In this document: positions 61,283 through 64,000 of the stretch, in pieces
Numbering within the stretch: the stretch's first letter is position 1
How the letters are laid out: every line of letters begins with the position of its first letter
Assembly: GCF_900112755.1 (NCBI RefSeq)
Contig: NZ_FOMW01000011.1
Coordinates: forward strand, 1 to 64,000
Length of the DNA stretch: 64,000 bases
Reading direction: 5' to 3'
Origin: Sulfitobacter brevis
GTDB taxonomy: Bacteria; Pseudomonadota; Alphaproteobacteria; Rhodobacterales; Rhodobacteraceae
Notes under the pieces: model-generated
What the model saw: the letters and a program-made list of their open reading frames with translations, nothing else
Told to the model about the DNA's origin: nothing
The model's database searches: none
Made by a program: the position numbers and the translations under genes

Positions 61283-62674
61283 GTGTCAACGTTTTTCGAT
61301 TTGCAGAAAGCGCTCTATTCATCTGCATCGGCGCGGACGTTTGGCACGGTCAAATCCATCGTCGGGCTGACGCTCACGGTGCGGGGACTGGCTTCGGTCG
61401 CGGGAATCGGCAGCCGCTGTCGCATCGCAGGACGCAGAGGCGCGGTGGACGGTGAAGTCGTCGGCGCCGAGGGGTCCGACTTGCTGGTACTGCCGTTCGG
61501 GAGCTGGGACGGTGTCGCGGTCGGTGATAAGGCCGAGCTGTTGGAGATGGACGATATGGTCTTTCCTGACGAAAGCTGGATCGGCAAGGTTGTCGATGCA
61601 CTGGGGCGGCCTTTGTCGCGCTATAACCGTGCGCCGCGCCCGCGTCGTGCCACGGCTGGCCGTGCCCAACCCCCCGGCGCTTTCGAGCGCAAGGCTGTGG
61701 GTGAAAAGCTCCAGACACAAATCAAATGTGTCGATATTTTCACCCCGATCTGCCGTGGGCAGCGCATGGGAGTCTTTGCGGGGTCGGGGGTTGGAAAATC
61801 CACTCTGATGGCGATGCTGGCCCGCAATACCGACGCAGATGTCATCGTTATCGGCCTGATCGGGGAGCGCGGCCGCGAGGTGCAGCAGTTCATTCAGGAA
61901 GACTTGGGCGAAGAAGGCATGGCGCGGGCGGTGGTTGTTGTCTCCACCGGGGACGAGGCGCCGCTATTGCGCAAACAGGCGGCGCTGACCACAACGGCAG
62001 TGGCGGAATACTTCAAATCGCAGGGCAAACAGGTTTTGTTGCTGCTCGATTCGGTCACTCGCTTTGCCATGGCGCAGCGCGAAATCGGGCTGGCGCGGGG
62101 CGAGCCGCCGACCCTGCGCGGCTATCCCCCGTCGGTGTTCAGCGACCTGCCACATTTGTTGGAGCGGGCAGGGCCGGGCCGCGAAGGTGAGGGCGATATC
62201 ACCGCGCTGTATACGGTGCTGGTGGACGGCGATGACATGAACGAACCCATCGCCGACGCGGTGCGCGGCATTGTCGATGGCCATTTGGTGCTGGATCGGC
62301 GTATCGCCGAGCAGGGGCGCTTTCCAGCGATTGATTTGCAACGCTCGCTGTCGCGGATGCTGCCTGACTGCCACTCCGCCGAGGAATACGAGATCACCAG
62401 AACCGCGCGCCGCGCCTTGGGGCGCTATGCGGATATGGAGGATCTGATCCGGCTCGGCGCCTACAAAGAAGGCTCTGACCCCGAGACGGACGAGGCGATC
62501 CGGTTTTTCAAGGTCGCAGGCCCCTATCTGAACCAGCGCCGCGGTGAGAAAGTGCCTGCCAGCCAAAGCTTTGCCGAGATGTACCGCATGGTGCTGGAGG
62601 CGGGGATTACCGATCCGCTACAGGCGTTCTTTGCCGAGGCCGAGCGCCAGCGGACCGAGGTCGCCGCGCAATAA
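61283..62674 (+). CDS. fliI: Flagellar export ATPase FliI
   Basis: 463 residues from a GTG start; AAGGAAGG lies upstream but within the CtrA box. It has GRPLSRYNRAPRPRRATAGR, the Walker A GVFAGSGVGKSTLM, VIGLIGERGREVQQFI and Walker B VLLLLDSVTRFAMAQREIGLARGEPPTLRGYPPSVFSDLPHLLERAGP. It drives export of flagellar proteins with FliH and FliJ. The only flagellar gene rightward in this part. Confidence 0.95.
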   Translation: MSTFFDLQKALYSSASARTFGTVKSIVGLTLTVRGLASVAGIGSRCRIAGRRGAVDGEVVGAEGSDLLVLPFGSWDGVAVGDKAELLEMDDMVFPDESWIGKVVDALGRPLSRYNRAPRPRRATAGRAQPPGAFERKAVGEKLQTQIKCVDIFTPICRGQRMGVFAGSGVGKSTLMAMLARNTDADVIVIGLIGERGREVQQFIQEDLGEEGMARAVVVVSTGDEAPLLRKQAALTTTAVAEYFKSQGKQVLLLLDSVTRFAMAQREIGLARGEPPTLRGYPPSVFSDLPHLLERAGPGREGEGDITALYTVLVDGDDMNEPIADAVRGIVDGHLVLDRRIAEQGRFPAIDLQRSLSRMLPDCHSAEEYEITRTARRALGRYADMEDLIRLGAYKEGSDPETDEAIRFFKVAGPYLNQRRGEKVPASQSFAEMYRMVLEAGITDPLQAFFAEAERQRTEVAAQ

Positions 62675-62750
62675 AAAAACCACCTCTGGGGGGAGGTGGC
62701 GCGTAGGCCGGTTGGCCCGAGTGCCGCACCCGATGAAAAACCGGATGCGG
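62673..62750 (-). terminator. Terminator of the flagellin gene
   Basis: On the minus strand CCACCTC (from 62699 to 62693) pairs with GAGGTGG (62686 to 62680) and is followed by TTTTTTT (62679-62673). A second hairpin CCGCA/TGCGG with inner CCG/CGG lies at 62724-62750, 31 bp after the flagellin stop. They may act together. The T-run is shared with the fliI end on the other strand. Confidence 0.8.
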
Positions 62751-62780
62751 TTAAATTATCAATCTTGAGCTACGCCGCTA

Positions 62781-63662
62781 TTAACGGAACAGGCTCAGGA
62801 TGTTCTGTGGGGCCTGGTTGGCGATCGACAGGGACTGTGTCGCAAGCTGCTGCTGGACCTGATAGGCCTGCAAACGGGCTGCTTCTTCTTCCATGTCGGC
62901 GTCAACCATCGAGGAAATGCCGGAATCCAGCGTATCTGTCAGGCTTTCGAGGAACTGCATCTGACCGTCGAGGGTGTTCTCAGTGATGCCGAGGGATGTC
63001 GCCGCAGTGATGGAAAGCGCCAACTGACCTTCCGCCGCTGCCAGACGGGTTTGCATATTATTAGATTCGTCGACGCCAGTTGTGGTGGCATCGTCTTCAA
63101 CGTCCGCTGCGGTCACGTCGATTGCTGCCAAAGCGGTCTGAATGGCTTGTAGATCGACCTTATCGAAACTGATCTTTGTAGTATTAAACCCTGTACCACC
63201 GGCACGTGTCACACCAGTTACGACTGTAACCGTGGTGGATTCACCTGCCGCAACACCACCGACTAGATCGTCACCGTTGAACGTTGCTTGGTCGATTGCT
63301 GACTGCATGTTTGCGGCTAGGGCAACCAGTTCTTTCTGAACGTCGGCTTTGTTGACGCCATCGCTCTGGGCAAAGGCAATACGCTCGACCATCTTCTGCG
63401 CGATATCGCTGACGGTTTCTGCGCCAAGACGGGCAGTAGCGACGGAGTTTTTGGTAGCGGTCAGGCCTTCGTTGATGGCCTTATACATACCGCTGTCACC
63501 CTTCATCGTTTCTGAGATGGCGAAATAGGCGGCGTTTTCTTTACCGGAACGAACCTGCAGACCGCTCGATACGCGGTTTTGCGTCTCGTTCAGGCCACGG
63601 TTGACATCGTTAAGCGTGGCGAGTGCCACCATTGCGGAACTATTGGTGAGAATGGACGACAT
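62781..63662 (-). CDS. fliC: Flagellin FliC
   Basis: 293 residues. N-terminal D0/D1 helix MSSILTNSSAMVALATLNDVNRGLNETQNRVSSGLQV and C-terminal LESLTDTLDSGISSMVDADMEEEAARLQAYQVQQQLATQSLSIANQAPQNILSLFR are flagellin hallmarks; the variable middle (about 145-190, ATVTV-like beta region) is short, as in many alphaproteobacterial flagellins. It is exported unfolded through the FliPQR gate and polymerises into the filament. No glycosylation genes are visible here. A CtrA box lies 86 bp upstream. Confidence 0.95.
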   Translation of the reverse strand: MSSILTNSSAMVALATLNDVNRGLNETQNRVSSGLQVRSGKENAAYFAISETMKGDSGMYKAINEGLTATKNSVATARLGAETVSDIAQKMVERIAFAQSDGVNKADVQKELVALAANMQSAIDQATFNGDDLVGGVAAGESTTVTVVTGVTRAGGTGFNTTKISFDKVDLQAIQTALAAIDVTAADVEDDATTTGVDESNNMQTRLAAAEGQLALSITAATSLGITENTLDGQMQFLESLTDTLDSGISSMVDADMEEEAARLQAYQVQQQLATQSLSIANQAPQNILSLFR

Positions 63663-63747
63663 TTAATGCTCTCCTCGTTTCTCATATTATATCAGTCTTC
63701 TGACTGAGTGTGGCTCATGGCCAACAAGGGCTAGATAAGGCCTGAAG

Positions 63748-63762
63748 TTAAGGGAGGGTTAA
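63748..63762 (-). promoter_or_regulatory. CtrA-type box upstream of the flagellin gene
   Basis: Read on the minus strand, TTAA-CCCTCCC-TTAA, matching TTAA-N7-TTAA, 86 bp before the fliC start. Confidence 0.65.
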
Positions 63763-63791
63763 AAAAAATCGCGGTTTCGAATAAATCTTCG

Positions 63792-64000
63792 TCAAAGTTC
63801 CTGATCGAGGTTCACCGCGCCGCCTGTGGCCGCCCCCCGTTTATGACCGGACTTTCCGTATACGCCTGATAAGCCATTGCGATTGGTAATTTTTTCGACC
63901 TCACGCAAAACTGTACGCGCCGCCACAGTCATACGTGACAAAAGCGCATCGTCTTCTTCAATATTTTTCTTCAACACGGCCAGATGCTCTTTGATCCCGA
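63792..64000 (-). CDS. Probable FlgN-like flagellar chaperone, C-terminal part only
   Basis: The frame is open to the window edge and its last 69 codons are seen: ...EHLAVLKKNIEEDDALLSRMTVAARTVLREVEKITN, then RNGLSGVYGKSGHKRG and NLDQEL. The helical segment with LL..M..AAR..L.EV resembles the C-terminal part of FlgN, the chaperone of hook-filament junction proteins FlgK and FlgL. The start lies beyond the window. Partial sequence only, so the name is tentative. Confidence 0.5.
   Translation of the reverse strand, partial: GIKEHLAVLKKNIEEDDALLSRMTVAARTVLREVEKITNRNGLSGVYGKSGHKRGAATGGAVNLDQEL

Noticed and set aside
1-64000. CRISPR arrays, tRNA or rRNA genes, insertion sequences
   Set aside because: No regularly spaced repeats, clover-leaf sequences, rRNA conserved segments, transposase motifs or terminal inverted repeats were seen on reading.

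Overview
The window looks like part of a large extrachromosomal replicon (plasmid or chromid) of a marine-type Rhodobacteraceae bacterium (roseobacter group). The evidence is a divergent parAB / DnaA-like initiator module of the kind known from roseobacter plasmids, a flagellar cluster in roseobacter order (flaF-flbT, fliL-fliM-motE, flhB-fliR-flhA-sltF-fliQ-fliE-flgC-flgB, fliI), and a GC-rich sequence. No tRNA, rRNA, CRISPR array, insertion sequence or integrase is visible. Whether the replicon stands alone or is integrated cannot be decided from 64 kb.

Layout. 1-6.6 kb: the 5' part of an enoyl-CoA hydratase and a very large secreted multidomain protein (DUF11, GEVED and SdrD-B-like modules). 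7.0-10.7 kb: replication and partition region with parB, parA, a divergent DnaA-like initiator and an intergenic probable origin. Three perfect copies of the 16-bp palindrome GTTCCCCGCGGGGAAC (two of them inside parB) plus one near copy in the parB terminator are likely centromere (parS-type) sites. 10.8-23.6 kb: molybdenum/tungsten formate dehydrogenase island. It has an orphan tungstate-binding protein (TupA), a leftward accessory operon (DUF6505, DUF4444, Mrp/ApbC, DUF6494, a 4Fe-4S protein) and a rightward operon (DUF3305, DUF3306, TorD, Tat peptide, fdhA, fdhB, fdhC and a 41-residue membrane peptide). 23.6-25.3 kb: an SDR and a FAH-family enzyme.

25.3-33.4 kb: a stress and envelope island with DedA, MgtC, a 22-residue membrane microprotein followed by an amphipathic/membrane stress operon, an Na+/H+ antiporter, GlsB, a PRC-barrel protein and a phospholipase D-like protein. 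Two perfect EcfG-type promoter matches (GGAAC-N16/17-CGTT) sit in front of the dedA leader and the microprotein operon, and weaker variants precede other genes, suggesting a shared general-stress regulon. 33.5-39.7 kb: an orphan peptide-binding protein, a long intergenic region with a candidate small RNA, and a hybrid sensor kinase with a PhnD/TtrS-like periplasmic domain plus a single-domain receiver.

39.7-64 kb: flagellar cluster with the motor (motA, motB, motE), C-ring and export apparatus, rod proteins, flagellin, FlaF/FlbT regulators, a MucR-type regulator, an OmpR-like protein with a degenerate receiver, and several unrecognised small proteins. Perfect CtrA-type boxes (TTAA-N7-TTAA) precede flaF, flgB/fliI and fliC, implying control by the cell-cycle regulator CtrA. 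Hook and remaining rod/ring genes are not in the window and presumably lie beyond the right edge.
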